From positions 1 to 39,497 of the forward strand of contig SCQQ01000048.1 of NCBI GenBank assembly GCA_004299095.1: a DNA stretch of 39,497 bases, read 5' to 3'. The notes beneath the pieces were generated by a model that was not told where the DNA came from, searched no databases, and worked only from the letters and a program-made list of their open reading frames with translations. This DNA is from Burkholderiaceae bacterium (GTDB lineage Bacteria > Pseudomonadota > Gammaproteobacteria > Burkholderiales > Burkholderiaceae_C). Positions 1 through 7,449 of the stretch are shown piece by piece (position 1 is the first letter of the stretch; the number at the start of each line of letters is the position of its first letter). The position numbers were made by a program, and so were the translations under genes.

Positions 1-1
1 C

Positions 2-205
2 AACGTCCCCAAGGGCAAGGTTATCCAGGTCAAGACCGCCGACGGAAAGCCGCTGCCGTCGTGGCTCAAGCTCGATCCGAAAAGCGGGAAGATCACCGGC
101 AAACCGCCGGCTGACTTCAAGGGTGAGCTGAAAATCAACGTCAGCGTGCCGCAAGCCGACGGGTCGACCAAGACCGTTCCGATCACGATCAACGGCGACC
201 GGTAA
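2..205 (+). CDS. Ig-like (He_PIG-type) repeat protein, C-terminal fragment
   Basis: This is the 3' end of a gene that begins before the window; 67 codons are read in frame to a TAA at 203-205. The fragment contains LPSWLKLDPKSGKITGKPP, the typical pattern of the putative Ig domain found in large bacterial surface or secreted proteins (P-x-W-L, a D-x-x-[ST]-G turn, then G-x-P). It is followed by a beta-strand-rich tail with alternating hydrophobic residues ending in TITINGDR. Such domains usually act as spacers or adhesion modules. The full protein, its export signal and its function lie outside the window. It converges with the paa operon, and the 87-base gap holds a cluster of palindromes. 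Confidence 0.75.
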   Translation, partial: NVPKGKVIQVKTADGKPLPSWLKLDPKSGKITGKPPADFKGELKINVSVPQADGSTKTVPITINGDR

Positions 206-218
206 GCCCCGCAGCGCA

Positions 219-270
219 TCACGCGCGGCGTGACGTCCGCGTCGGGGGCTGCCCCTGGCCGATGGCCAGG
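219..270. repeat. Run of four adjacent short hairpins in a convergent intergenic gap
   Basis: Four inverted repeats lie nearly head to tail. TCACGC/GCGTGA has a 3-base loop (219-233), GACG/CGTC a 4-base loop (232-243), GGGG/CCCC a 3-base loop (245-255), and CCTGGCC/GGCCAGG a 3-base loop (254-270). A fifth, larger palindrome follows directly at 269-299. No T-run follows on either strand. The position between convergent genes suggests transcription termination or an RNA-stabilising structure; this is inference. Confidence 0.6.
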
Positions 271-299
271 CCTAAGCGATCGCGCCGATCGCTTAGGCC
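269..299. terminator. Perfect 14-bp stem, 3-base loop; bidirectional terminator-like hairpin
   Basis: GGCCTAAGCGATCG and its exact reverse complement are separated by CGC. The stop codon of the minus-strand PaaA-like gene lies inside the stem. No T-tract follows in either direction, so classic Rho-independent termination is not proven. The structure is long and perfect for a 31-base span and is the strongest hairpin I found in the window. Confidence 0.6.
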
Positions 300-1066
300 A
301 GCGCCAGCCGCGCCAGTTGCCCGCTCACCGCGGTCTGCCAGGCGGCTTGCAGCGTTTCGTTGGCGCGGTGGCGCAGCCCCATGCGTTGCAGCCGCTCGAA
401 GCGTTCCGATTTTGCCGCGCCAAACGTTTCCGCCACGCGCGGCCGCCAGTAAGCCACGCAGGCCCGGGCACGCTCACGGCCCCCATCGGTCGCGACGATG
501 TGGCCGAGCCCTTCCAGGCCGAGCTCCATGTGGCGCTGCTCGCGCGGTGCGATCTGGCGCAGCACGTCAGCGAGCGGCGCGTAGGAACACTGTACGAGTT
601 CCTTCAGTTGGATCCCGGTGGCGAGACCCATGAGTACATTCATCACCACCGCGTCGGTCCAGTCTTCCAGCGGATAGTGGAAAACCGAGAGCCGCATGTC
701 GCCGCCCTGGCGCTGCTGCGGATCGAATTTGGCGTTGCGCGCCACCCGCTCGGACCAGTGATGCACCTGGTTGTAGCGCGCCTTGTCGGTGCCGAAATCC
801 CCCATCAGGTCGAGCACGCGCCCGGCGTGGTCGGCTTTTTCCAGCACGATGCGGCTGGCGGCAATGCGCTCCTGGATGCCGGGCGCCCAGTTGATCGAAT
901 CGGCGAAACCGGCGGAACCCGCCAGCTCGCTGTCGACGAACGACGACATCAGGCGCAGCAGCTCGGCGCGGTAGCGCGGCGACGCGTTGTCGGGAACGCT
1001 CAGCTTGCCGCCGCGCGCCAGATAGTCTTCGACCGACACGACGTCGGCGGGAGAATCATTCGTCAT
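293..1066 (-). CDS. PaaA/PaaC-family paralogue appended to the paa operon
   Basis: A 257-residue ferritin-like protein of the phenylacetic acid catabolic (PaaA/PaaC) family. By hand alignment with PaaA in this window it keeps E47 (SELAG vs SEVVG), H80, the NxxL-rich core, CSYAP (vs CSYGP) and the second ExxH motif E176-Q-R-H179. However, the first ExxH glutamate is K77 (KADH vs EAGH), and the PaaA aspartate D137 aligns with G147. It is also 64 residues shorter than PaaA. Its ATG overlaps the end of paaE by 11 bases, so translational coupling is likely. It may be a structural or accessory subunit, or an oxygenase with an altered metal site. Family membership is confident; the role is unknown. 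Confidence 0.8.
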   Translation of the reverse strand: MTNDSPADVVSVEDYLARGGKLSVPDNASPRYRAELLRLMSSFVDSELAGSAGFADSINWAPGIQERIAASRIVLEKADHAGRVLDLMGDFGTDKARYNQVHHWSERVARNAKFDPQQRQGGDMRLSVFHYPLEDWTDAVVMNVLMGLATGIQLKELVQCSYAPLADVLRQIAPREQRHMELGLEGLGHIVATDGGRERARACVAYWRPRVAETFGAAKSERFERLQRMGLRHRANETLQAAWQTAVSGQLARLALA

Positions 1067-2135
1067 AGCTCACCACCAGTTTGTCGGTCAGCGGCTCACT
1101 CTGACATGTGAGCACGTAGCCCGCGCGCACCTCTTGGTCTTCGAGCGCGTAATTGGCCGCCATTTCCACTTCACCCTCCAGCACCCGCGCGCGGCAGGTC
1201 GAGCACACGCCCGCCTTGCAGGAAAACGGCGCGTCGATCGCGTGGTGCAACGCGGCGTCGAGCACGCGCGTGCCGTCTTTCGGCATTTGGAACGAGCGCA
1301 CCACGCCGTCCAGCGTGACCGTCACGGCGCACGTCGCGCCCGCAGTGGCGATTGCCTCCGGCGAGGCCTTCGGCCTTGGAGCTCGGCCCTGCTGCGCGGT
1401 CGCGAACAGTTCGAACTTGATGCGCTCATCGGCCAGACCACGCTTCTTCAGCGAATCGACGATGACGAGCATCAGCGCCTCCGGGCCGCAAATGAACACC
1501 GTGTCGACCGTCGACAAATCGACCCAGCGCTGGAACAACTGCTCCAGTTTCGGCGCGTCGATGCGGCCGGAAAAGAGCTCGATTTCCTGGCCTTCCAGGC
1601 TCAGCACATTGAGCACCGAAAAGCGGTGCAAATACAGATTCTTGAGATCTTCGAGCTCCTCGCGAAACATGATCGACGTCATGCGCCGATTGGCGTAGAC
1701 CAGCGTGAATTGCGAACGCGGCTCGCGCGCGAGCGTCGTCTTGATGATGGAAATCAGCGGCGTGATGCCCGATCCGGCGGCAAACGCGAGGTAGTGCCGT
1801 TCGGCGTCCGGGTCGAGCGGTGCGTGGAAGCGCCCCATCGGCGGCATCGCTTCAATGACGTCGCCGCGTTTCATCTCGCCGTTGGCCCAAGTCGAGAACG
1901 CGCCGCCCGTGACACGCTTGATTCCCACGCGCAGCAGCGGGGCCCCCACCGCGGCGCAAATCGAGTAGGACCGGCGCAGTTCCACGCCATCGAAATCACG
2001 GCGAAAAGTGAGGTACTGCCCCTGCGTGAAGCGGAACAGGTCGGCCGCTTGCGCCGGCGGTCGCAGCGACACCGCGACCGCGTTGCGCGTCTCCGGATGG
2101 ATGCCGACAACCTCTAGGGGATAAAAACGCGCCAT
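1056..2135 (-). CDS. paaE: Phenylacetyl-CoA epoxidase reductase subunit PaaE
   Basis: A 359-residue reductase that passes electrons from NADPH through FAD and a [2Fe-2S] centre to the PaaABCD epoxidase. Domain order is FAD-binding (RRSYSI near residue 55), NAD(P)-binding (AAGSGITPLIS near 120, then CGPEAL near 220) and a C-terminal plant-type ferredoxin with CKAGVCSTC plus a later LTC cysteine. The order FAD-NAD-ferredoxin and the length match PaaE. The ATG follows GGAGAGCAC, a good ribosome-binding site. It sits 15 bases after paaD and overlaps the next gene, so it belongs to the paaABCDE transcript. Confidence 0.95.
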   Translation of the reverse strand: MARFYPLEVVGIHPETRNAVAVSLRPPAQAADLFRFTQGQYLTFRRDFDGVELRRSYSICAAVGAPLLRVGIKRVTGGAFSTWANGEMKRGDVIEAMPPMGRFHAPLDPDAERHYLAFAAGSGITPLISIIKTTLAREPRSQFTLVYANRRMTSIMFREELEDLKNLYLHRFSVLNVLSLEGQEIELFSGRIDAPKLEQLFQRWVDLSTVDTVFICGPEALMLVIVDSLKKRGLADERIKFELFATAQQGRAPRPKASPEAIATAGATCAVTVTLDGVVRSFQMPKDGTRVLDAALHHAIDAPFSCKAGVCSTCRARVLEGEVEMAANYALEDQEVRAGYVLTCQSEPLTDKLVVSYDE

Positions 2136-2150
2136 GTGCTCTCCATCCGG

Positions 2151-2681
2151 TCAAAGGCACTTGAAATAATCAAACGGCTCCCGGCATGCCTTGCAACGGT
2201 ACATGGCCTTGCAGGGCGTGGAGCCGAAGGGGCTGATCAGCTCGGTCTCGGTCGAGCCGCAGCGCGGGCATGGCACCGCAGCGCCGCCCCCCATGAGGCG
2301 TGCCGCACGTGCGCCGACGCGCGCGTTGGCGGCGACGCCGTGCTGCGGCGGCGCAATACCAAAGTCCTTGAGTTTCTTCCGCGCTTCGGGCGTGATCCAG
2401 TCGGTGGTCCAAGGCGGTGCGAGCTTCTGCTCGACGCGCACGTCGGCCACGCCTTTTTTCTTCAAATGCGCGCGAACCAGTTCGCCGATGATGCGCGTGG
2501 CCGGGCAGCCCGAATAGGTCGGCGTGATGGTGACGACCAGCGTGCCGCCGTCATATGCCACCTCGCGCACCATCCCGAGGTCGATCACCGACACCACCGG
2601 AATTTCCGGGTCCGGCACTTCGGCGAGCCACCGCCAGATCGCCGGATCGACAGCAGGTGTGGCAGCCACCACGGAAGACAT
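2151..2681 (-). CDS. paaD: Phenylacetyl-CoA epoxidase assembly protein PaaD
   Basis: About 176 residues. The N-terminal half is a DUF59/MIP18-like domain (PDPEIPVVSVIDLGMV and the TYSGCPAT loop), as in iron-sulfur or di-iron maturation proteins. The C-terminal part holds a zinc-ribbon-like set of cysteines (CPRCGS, then CKAMYRCKAC and a terminal C). PaaD is needed for active PaaABC(D)E, probably in metal-centre maturation. I chose the ATG at 2681 because GAGG lies six bases before it. A GTG at 2693, overlapping the paaC stop as GTGA, is possible but has no good ribosome-binding site. Confidence 0.92.
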   Translation of the reverse strand: MSSVVAATPAVDPAIWRWLAEVPDPEIPVVSVIDLGMVREVAYDGGTLVVTITPTYSGCPATRIIGELVRAHLKKKGVADVRVEQKLAPPWTTDWITPEARKKLKDFGIAPPQHGVAANARVGARAARLMGGGAAVPCPRCGSTETELISPFGSTPCKAMYRCKACREPFDYFKCL

Positions 2682-2689
2682 CGCCGACC

Positions 2690-3544
2690 TCACCAGCGCG
2701 CGTCCGGGTAGGCACGCCGCAGGAACTGCATGTCCGCCAGGACGTAGCCCAAGTGCTCCGTATGTTTGCCGGTCTTGCCGCCCTTGTGCACTCCGCCGTC
2801 GCCTTCGGGGCGCGGCAGCGTAGCCTCGTCCAGCACGCTGTTCACGTGCGCCAGCCAGGCCGGGCGCAAGGAGTCCGCGCGCGGTGCAATCTTCGCGGCC
2901 GCCATCGCGTCGTCCACAGCGTCACACAGGAACAAGTCGCCGGTATAGGGCCACAGGCGCTCCAGCGCCGCTTCCATGCGGCGGTGGCTTTCCTCGCTGC
3001 CATCGCCCAGGCGCACCACCAGATCAGCCGAGCGGCGCACGTGGTAAGCCACTTCCTTTTCCGCCTTGGCCGCAATTTCGGCCACGCGCGGGCTGGCGGA
3101 ATCCTGCAAGTGGCGCAGCAACTCGTCGTGGAACACGTCGAACAAAAACTGCCGCATCGTGGTCACGGCCATGTCGACGTTGGGCAGTTCCGCCAACAGC
3201 GCGTTGCGGTACTTGAGCGCGTCGCGCAAGTACGCCAGGTCGTTGGCCGAACGGCCCTTGGCTTCCACTTCGCCCGCCAGGTGCAGCCACAACTGCGCGT
3301 GCCCGATCAGATCCAGCGCCACGTTGGTGAGCGCGATTTCTTCTTCCAGCGCCGGGCCGTGGCCACACCATTCCGACAGGCGATGGCCGAGGATGAGCGT
3401 GGTGTCGCCGATGCGGCACAGCCATTCGAAGAACGCCGGCTTCAGCGCGGCGTTTTCCACGCAGGCATCGGGCGTGTGGCTGTACTGCACGGTGTCGCCG
3501 ATTTCGCCCGGGCGCAGCGTGGTGAGGTCGGCCACGGTGGTCAT
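2690..3544 (-). CDS. paaC: Phenylacetyl-CoA epoxidase structural subunit PaaC
   Basis: A 284-residue ferritin-like subunit that pairs with catalytic PaaA in the epoxidase core. Typical PaaC stretches are present: RLSEWCGHGPALEEE, ALDLIGHAQ, and a C-terminal GGKTGKHTEHLGYVLADMQ. The regular ExxH pair of PaaA is not preserved, as expected for the non-catalytic partner. The ATG at 3544 overlaps the paaB stop by one base (TGATG), a standard coupled arrangement. A GTG one codon earlier is a less likely start. Confidence 0.94.
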   Translation of the reverse strand: MTTVADLTTLRPGEIGDTVQYSHTPDACVENAALKPAFFEWLCRIGDTTLILGHRLSEWCGHGPALEEEIALTNVALDLIGHAQLWLHLAGEVEAKGRSANDLAYLRDALKYRNALLAELPNVDMAVTTMRQFLFDVFHDELLRHLQDSASPRVAEIAAKAEKEVAYHVRRSADLVVRLGDGSEESHRRMEAALERLWPYTGDLFLCDAVDDAMAAAKIAPRADSLRPAWLAHVNSVLDEATLPRPEGDGGVHKGGKTGKHTEHLGYVLADMQFLRRAYPDARW

Positions 3545-3828
3545 CACATCTTCCCGGCTTCTTTCGGCATCTCGAAGAAGGTCGGATGTCGATAGACCTT
3601 GCTTTCCGCCGGATCGAACATCGGCCCTTTCTCGGACGGCGTGGAGGCCGCGATATCAGCTGACTTCACCACCCAGATCGACACGCCTTCCTTGCGCCGC
3701 GTGTACACGTCGCGCGCGTTGTCGATCGCCATTACCGCATCGGCCGCGTGCAGACTGCCAACGTGGTGATGGTTGAGGCCGTGCTGGCCCCGAATGAAAA
3801 CTTCCCAGAGTGGCCATTCCTGTGCCAT
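3544..3828 (-). CDS. paaB: Phenylacetyl-CoA epoxidase subunit PaaB
   Basis: A 94-residue protein with the PaaB signature: EWPLWEVFIRGQHGLNHHHV at the N terminus, HAADA with DNARDVYTRR in the middle, and KSADI followed by YRHPTFF. In the known complex PaaB is a small bridging subunit between PaaAC heterodimers and has no active site of its own. The ATG at 3828 is preceded by GGGAGACAGGCA, a fitting ribosome-binding site; earlier in-frame starts would add residues not seen in the family. It lies 22 bases after paaA and overlaps paaC. Confidence 0.94.
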   Translation of the reverse strand: MAQEWPLWEVFIRGQHGLNHHHVGSLHAADAVMAIDNARDVYTRRKEGVSIWVVKSADIAASTPSEKGPMFDPAESKVYRHPTFFEMPKEAGKM

Positions 3829-3850
3829 TGCCTGTCTCCCGAATCCGTCG

Positions 3851-4816
3851 TTACGCCGCCGCACGCCGGCGCGTTTCCTTCGCCGCGTACGCCATCAGGC
3901 CGTCGCGGAACCACTGCCCACCTTCCCACGCCTCGCGGCGCGCCTCCAGGCGCTCGCGGTTGCACGGGCCGTTGCCTTTCACCACTTGATAGAACTCGTT
4001 CCAGTCGGGCTCGGAAAAATCGTAGCCCTGCTTGGCCTCGTTCCACTGCAGCTTGTCGTCCGGTACTTTCAGGCCCAGGTAGTCGGCCTGCGGCACGGTT
4101 TCGTTGACGAACTTCTGGCGCAGCTCGTCGTTGCCGTTCATCTTGATTTTCCAGCGCATGGATTGCGCCGAATGCACGCTGTCCTTGTCGGACGGGCCGA
4201 ACATCATGAGCGACGGGTACCAGAAGCGGTTGAGCGCGTCCTGCGCCATTTCCTTCTGCTCGGGCGTGCCGAACGCCATGTTCATCATGATGGAATAGCC
4301 CTGGCGCTGGTGGAAGCTCTCCTCCTTGCAGATGCGCACCATGGCGCGCGAATACGGTCCGTAGGAGCAGCGCTGCAGCGGCACCTGGTTCATGATGGCC
4401 GCGCCGTCCACCAGCCAGCCGACCGCGCCCATGTCGGCCCAGGTAAGCGTGGGATAGTTGAAGATGGACGAGTACTTCATCTCGCCGGAGAGCAGCTTTT
4501 CGGTCAGCTCGTCGCGGCTGATGCCCAGCGTTTCGCAGGCGCAGTAGAGGTACAGGCCGTGCCCGGCTTCGTCCTGCACCTTGGCCAGCAGGATGAGCTT
4601 GCGCTCCAGCGACGGCGCGCGCGTGATCCAGTTGCCCTCGGGCAGTTGCCCCACCACTTCGGAATGCGCATGCTGGCCAATCTGCCGGATCAGCGTTTTG
4701 CGGTAGCCTGCGGGCATGGGGTCCTTGGGCTCGACCTTGATGCCGGCGTCGATGCGCGCCTGGAAGGCGGCGTCGTCGGCGCCGGTCTGGTCGGTTTCGA
4801 TGTTTTGTGCGTACAT
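3851..4816 (-). CDS. paaA: Phenylacetyl-CoA epoxidase catalytic subunit PaaA
   Basis: A 321-residue di-iron oxygenase subunit that forms ring-1,2-epoxyphenylacetyl-CoA from phenylacetyl-CoA and O2, the committing step of aerobic phenylacetate breakdown. Presumed iron ligands are E53 (HSEVVG), E83-A-G-H86, D137 (LVDGAA) and E166-S-F-H169. Conserved stretches such as [11 protein letters not shown] and [15 protein letters not shown] are present. The ATG has GGAG nine bases upstream, just after a (GATGC)3 run. It is first in paaABCDE; the later genes of the pathway (ligase paaK, paaG, paaZ and others) are not in this window. Confidence 0.96.
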   Translation of the reverse strand: MYAQNIETDQTGADDAAFQARIDAGIKVEPKDPMPAGYRKTLIRQIGQHAHSEVVGQLPEGNWITRAPSLERKLILLAKVQDEAGHGLYLYCACETLGISRDELTEKLLSGEMKYSSIFNYPTLTWADMGAVGWLVDGAAIMNQVPLQRCSYGPYSRAMVRICKEESFHQRQGYSIMMNMAFGTPEQKEMAQDALNRFWYPSLMMFGPSDKDSVHSAQSMRWKIKMNGNDELRQKFVNETVPQADYLGLKVPDDKLQWNEAKQGYDFSEPDWNEFYQVVKGNGPCNRERLEARREAWEGGQWFRDGLMAYAAKETRRRAAA

Positions 4817-4829
4817 GGGGACGCGCTCC

Positions 4830-4844
4830 GATGCGATGCGATGC
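4830..4844. repeat. (GATGC)3 tandem repeat in the paaA leader
   Basis: Three exact GATGC units followed by a near-unit (GAATG) sit directly upstream of the paaA ribosome-binding site, whose minus-strand GGAG falls at 4826-4829. A five-base unit could change in number by slippage and so alter leader length. No evidence of variation can be obtained from one sequence. Confidence 0.6.
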
Positions 4845-4879
4845 GAATGAAAGCAATCACCTCGCTTATATCACCCAAA

Positions 4880-4894
4880 CCGGCGTGTCGCCGG
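4880..4894 (-). terminator. Short GC hairpin between reductase gene and paaA
   Basis: CCGGCG/CGCCGG with a 3-base loop; on the minus strand it is followed by TTTGGG. It lies between the end of the upstream reductase gene and the start of paaA. It could act as a weak terminator or shape the paaA leader. The short T-run makes the call weak. Confidence 0.35.
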
Positions 4895-4944
4895 CGGCGC
4901 GATGGAAGCGAAATCGCGGCGCGCATCGCGGGAGACCTGTGGTC

Positions 4945-4979
4945 AAAAGGAGCGGCCCTGTCGGATGGAAAGCCGACAG
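4945..4979 (-). terminator. Probable terminator of the reductase/di-iron transcript
   Basis: On the minus strand CTGTCGG and CCGACAG form a 7-bp stem with an 8-base loop, followed after a GC-rich stretch by CTCCTTTTG. It begins about 52 bases after the stop of the upstream reductase gene. The T-run starts some bases after the stem, so efficiency is uncertain. It supports separate transcription of the reductase gene and paaABCDE. Confidence 0.45.
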
Positions 4980-5031
4980 CCCGACCGACAAGCGACAGGC
5001 CGGCGGATTTCGTCGATCAGGAACCCAAGCG

Positions 5032-6069
5032 TCAACCTGGCCGCCCCTGGTTCCTCAAGTCCTGGATCTCGAAGAAGCCTTCCTTGTGCGTCAGTTGCTC
5101 CTGTGCGCCCAAGGTTTTGGCCACCGCCATGCAATCGTCGACGAACGCCGTGCTGCCGGCCACGAACACGCTGGTGCCCGACAGATCCGGATAGAGCTTG
5201 GGCAAGAGCGCCGTGATGCGCCCGTGCAGGAAACCTTCCTTCTGCTCGCGCGTGAGCGTCACCTTGTAGTCGAAATTGCGATGCTTGGTGCGCCACCACG
5301 CCAACATGCCGCGCCCGTACACGTCGGCTTCGGTGCGCGCCGAGAAAATGATTTCGACTTTCTTGCGGTAGCCGCGCCGCAGCGCCGCTTCGGACAAATC
5401 CAGCACCGGCGCGAGGCCCGTGCCCGCAGCCAGGCACAGCACCGGCGTCTCGGCCGACGGATCGCCGATGAACGCGCCATAGGCGCCGTTGACCTTGACG
5501 GTGTCGCCCGGCTTTAGCGTCTCGGCAATCCAAGTACTGGTCACGCCGCCTTCGGTGCGCGCGATCTGCAGCGTGATCTCGCCAGTGGATTGCGGCGCGT
5601 TGGCGATCGAATAAGCGCGCAGCGGAATGCCGGCGCGCGGGTCGCCCAGGCGCACATACTGCCCAGGCCAATAGCGGATCGGTTTGCCCACCGGCCGCAA
5701 GTGCAACTCGAGCGTGCGCGGCGTGAGTTCGCGCCGGTCGACCAGCACAAAGAGCGCGCCTTCGCGCGGCGGAAACAGCTTGGGCCGCGCTTCGGCATCC
5801 AGCCACTCGATTTCCATTTCGTCGGAAAGCTGTTTGGCCATGCACATCAGGCCGTAGCCGTTCTTGCGCTCGTCTTCGGTGAGCGCCATGTCGAGCACCA
5901 TGCCCTGGTCGAATTCGCCTTGCAGCACCTTGACCTTGCATTCGCCGCACGCGCCGGCGCGGCAATTGTTCGGCAGCGCATAGCCGGCCCGCTCCAGCGC
6001 CATCAGGGCCGTGTCTTCCTTTTTCCACTCAACGAGCTTGCCCGAGGGCTGAATCACGATGCGCGCCAT
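5032..6069 (-). CDS. [2Fe-2S] ferredoxin/FAD/NAD(P)H oxidoreductase, oxygenase reductase component
   Basis: A 345-residue electron-transfer protein. Its N-terminal plant-type ferredoxin domain has CRAGACGEC (C36, C41, C44) and the fourth cysteine at C76. It is followed by an FAD domain (RAYSI at 151-155) and an NAD(P)H domain (CLAAGTGLAPVLDL near 210). The ferredoxin-FAD-NAD order is the reverse of PaaE and matches reductase components of soluble di-iron monooxygenases and ring hydroxylases. It lies 87 bases after a di-iron protein gene on the same strand, so it probably supplies that protein with electrons. The substrate is unknown. It is not BoxA, because no BoxB-length partner is seen. Confidence 0.88.
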   Translation of the reverse strand: MARIVIQPSGKLVEWKKEDTALMALERAGYALPNNCRAGACGECKVKVLQGEFDQGMVLDMALTEDERKNGYGLMCMAKQLSDEMEIEWLDAEARPKLFPPREGALFVLVDRRELTPRTLELHLRPVGKPIRYWPGQYVRLGDPRAGIPLRAYSIANAPQSTGEITLQIARTEGGVTSTWIAETLKPGDTVKVNGAYGAFIGDPSAETPVLCLAAGTGLAPVLDLSEAALRRGYRKKVEIIFSARTEADVYGRGMLAWWRTKHRNFDYKVTLTREQKEGFLHGRITALLPKLYPDLSGTSVFVAGSTAFVDDCMAVAKTLGAQEQLTHKEGFFEIQDLRNQGRPG

Positions 6070-6156
6070 GTGCGGGAGAACTCCAAGCAGCCCAAAACAA
6101 AACGCGCGGCATGCCCGCTGTCGACAGGTCGCGCGGTTTCAACGGATCAGCCGCCG

Positions 6157-7182
6157 TCAGAACACCGGAATGATGTCGTCCATGGCGACATCGGAGATTT
6201 CCTCGCCGGTGATGCCGACTTCGGGAATCGCCGGGAACGGAATGTTGTAGCGATCGAGCACGCCTTTCAGATTCAGGATGGCGTTGCGCCAGTTTTCCTT
6301 CTTGGCCTCGTACGTCGGAATGCCGAAACCGGCGCCGCGCGCGATTTCCTCGCCTTCGCGCTGGTTCTTGATGAAATCCGCCGGCAAGTCCCAGAAGTCG
6401 GTGGGCGGCTCGAACAGTACGGCTGAGAGGAACAGGTAGCCGGCGCGAATCTGCTTGGTGACAATGGCCTTGTCGGCGTCTTTCAGCCCCGGGTAATCGC
6501 GCTCCATCACCGCCATGCAGATCGCCATGTGGCGGCCTTCGTCGCGGCCAATGTTCTTGAAGGCTTCCTTGAACACCGGCTCGCGGCAGTTCTCGTACAT
6601 CTGCTTGAAGATCGTGGCTGCCGCGATTTCGCCCATCAGGAACGAGCTGAACAGCACCGCCAAATCGTATTTGGGCACCGCCGACTTGTAGCCGTCCCAG
6701 TAGCGCGCGCCATTGAAATAAAGCCACTTGGCGTTCTTGTGCAGTTTCTTGCCGATCTCGGTTTTGGGCTCGTAGGTGAGCGGATCGGGGTGGCCGAGCA
6801 GCTTGGTGATCGAAAGGCCACACATGATCTCGTGGTTCTGCTCGTCGCTTTCCACCGAGAAGAAACACTTGCGCACCGGATCTTCCTCGTGCACCTCGTA
6901 GGTCTTGATGAGCGCTTCGGCAAAAACGGGCGGCGCCGACGCGTCGAACACCGACAGCAGCGTCCACCAATACGCAATCGCTTCGCGTTCTTCCCACGAG
7001 TAGCTCTCGACGTCAAGCGTGTCCCAAGGCAGTTTTTCCGGTTCCCAGTATTCGCGCAGCGAGGATTCCCAGATTTCCTGCATCTTCTCGGTCTTGCGCC
7101 GCCACGACAGCGGATAGATGTTGGGCTGCTGGATTTCCGGTGGGAACTCCATCTTGTCGGCATAGCGTTCTTTGCTGGACAT
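6157..7182 (-). CDS. R2/ferritin-like di-iron protein, putative oxygenase of unknown substrate
   Basis: A 341-residue helical protein with the four-helix di-iron ligand pattern: E89 (FAEALI), E114-Q-N-H117, E185 (MGEIAAA) and E215-G-R-H218. The spacing (E to ExxH of 25 and 30 residues, ExxH to second E about 70) fits R2-like or AurF-like oxygenases. The rest of the sequence does not match any named enzyme I recognise; it is clearly different from PaaA in length and motifs. The start at 7182 has GAGGAAACGCG before the ATG; an in-frame ATG 57 bases earlier is less likely. Its neighbour reductase suggests an O2-dependent hydroxylase or N-oxygenase, perhaps linked to aromatic breakdown. Function is unproven. 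Confidence 0.75.
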   Translation of the reverse strand: MSSKERYADKMEFPPEIQQPNIYPLSWRRKTEKMQEIWESSLREYWEPEKLPWDTLDVESYSWEEREAIAYWWTLLSVFDASAPPVFAEALIKTYEVHEEDPVRKCFFSVESDEQNHEIMCGLSITKLLGHPDPLTYEPKTEIGKKLHKNAKWLYFNGARYWDGYKSAVPKYDLAVLFSSFLMGEIAAATIFKQMYENCREPVFKEAFKNIGRDEGRHMAICMAVMERDYPGLKDADKAIVTKQIRAGYLFLSAVLFEPPTDFWDLPADFIKNQREGEEIARGAGFGIPTYEAKKENWRNAILNLKGVLDRYNIPFPAIPEVGITGEEISDVAMDDIIPVF

Positions 7183-7326
7183 CGCGTTTCCTCGGTGTGG
7201 TTTGGCTCGTCGAGTCGATGCGCGCGCTACCGGGGTCATGGCGGAACCGGGGCAGGGTTTCCCGTATCACGCGGGCCGCAGCGGCGACACAAGATCAAAG
7301 CCTAGGGCTGCCCGGAAGCCAGCCCA

Positions 7327-7340
7327 TTGACCCGAGTCAA
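7327..7340. promoter_or_regulatory. FNR/ANR-like palindrome TTGAC-N4-GTCAA
   Basis: A perfect 14-base palindrome, TTGACCCGAGTCAA, lies 145 bases upstream of the di-iron gene start and 110 bases past the DUF2147 stop. The FNR consensus is TTGAT-N4-ATCAA; the TTGAC/GTCAA form is a plausible variant. Oxygen-dependent control of an oxygenase would make sense, but no promoter could be assigned with confidence. Confidence 0.35.
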
Positions 7341-7449
7341 GGAAAACGCGAAGCAAGCGTTGGGCGCGTTATCCGACGGCCGCAAGCACGACCTACCCGC
7401 GAGCTGCGCCGAAACCCGACAGGCCGGCCGCGCGCGCAGCCGTGTCCGG

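Noticed and set aside
4980-5010. CCGACCGAC-type words as a possible PaaR (TetR) operator
   Set aside because: Only half-sites are visible with no matching inverse; the site lies nearer the reductase 3' end than the paaA promoter.
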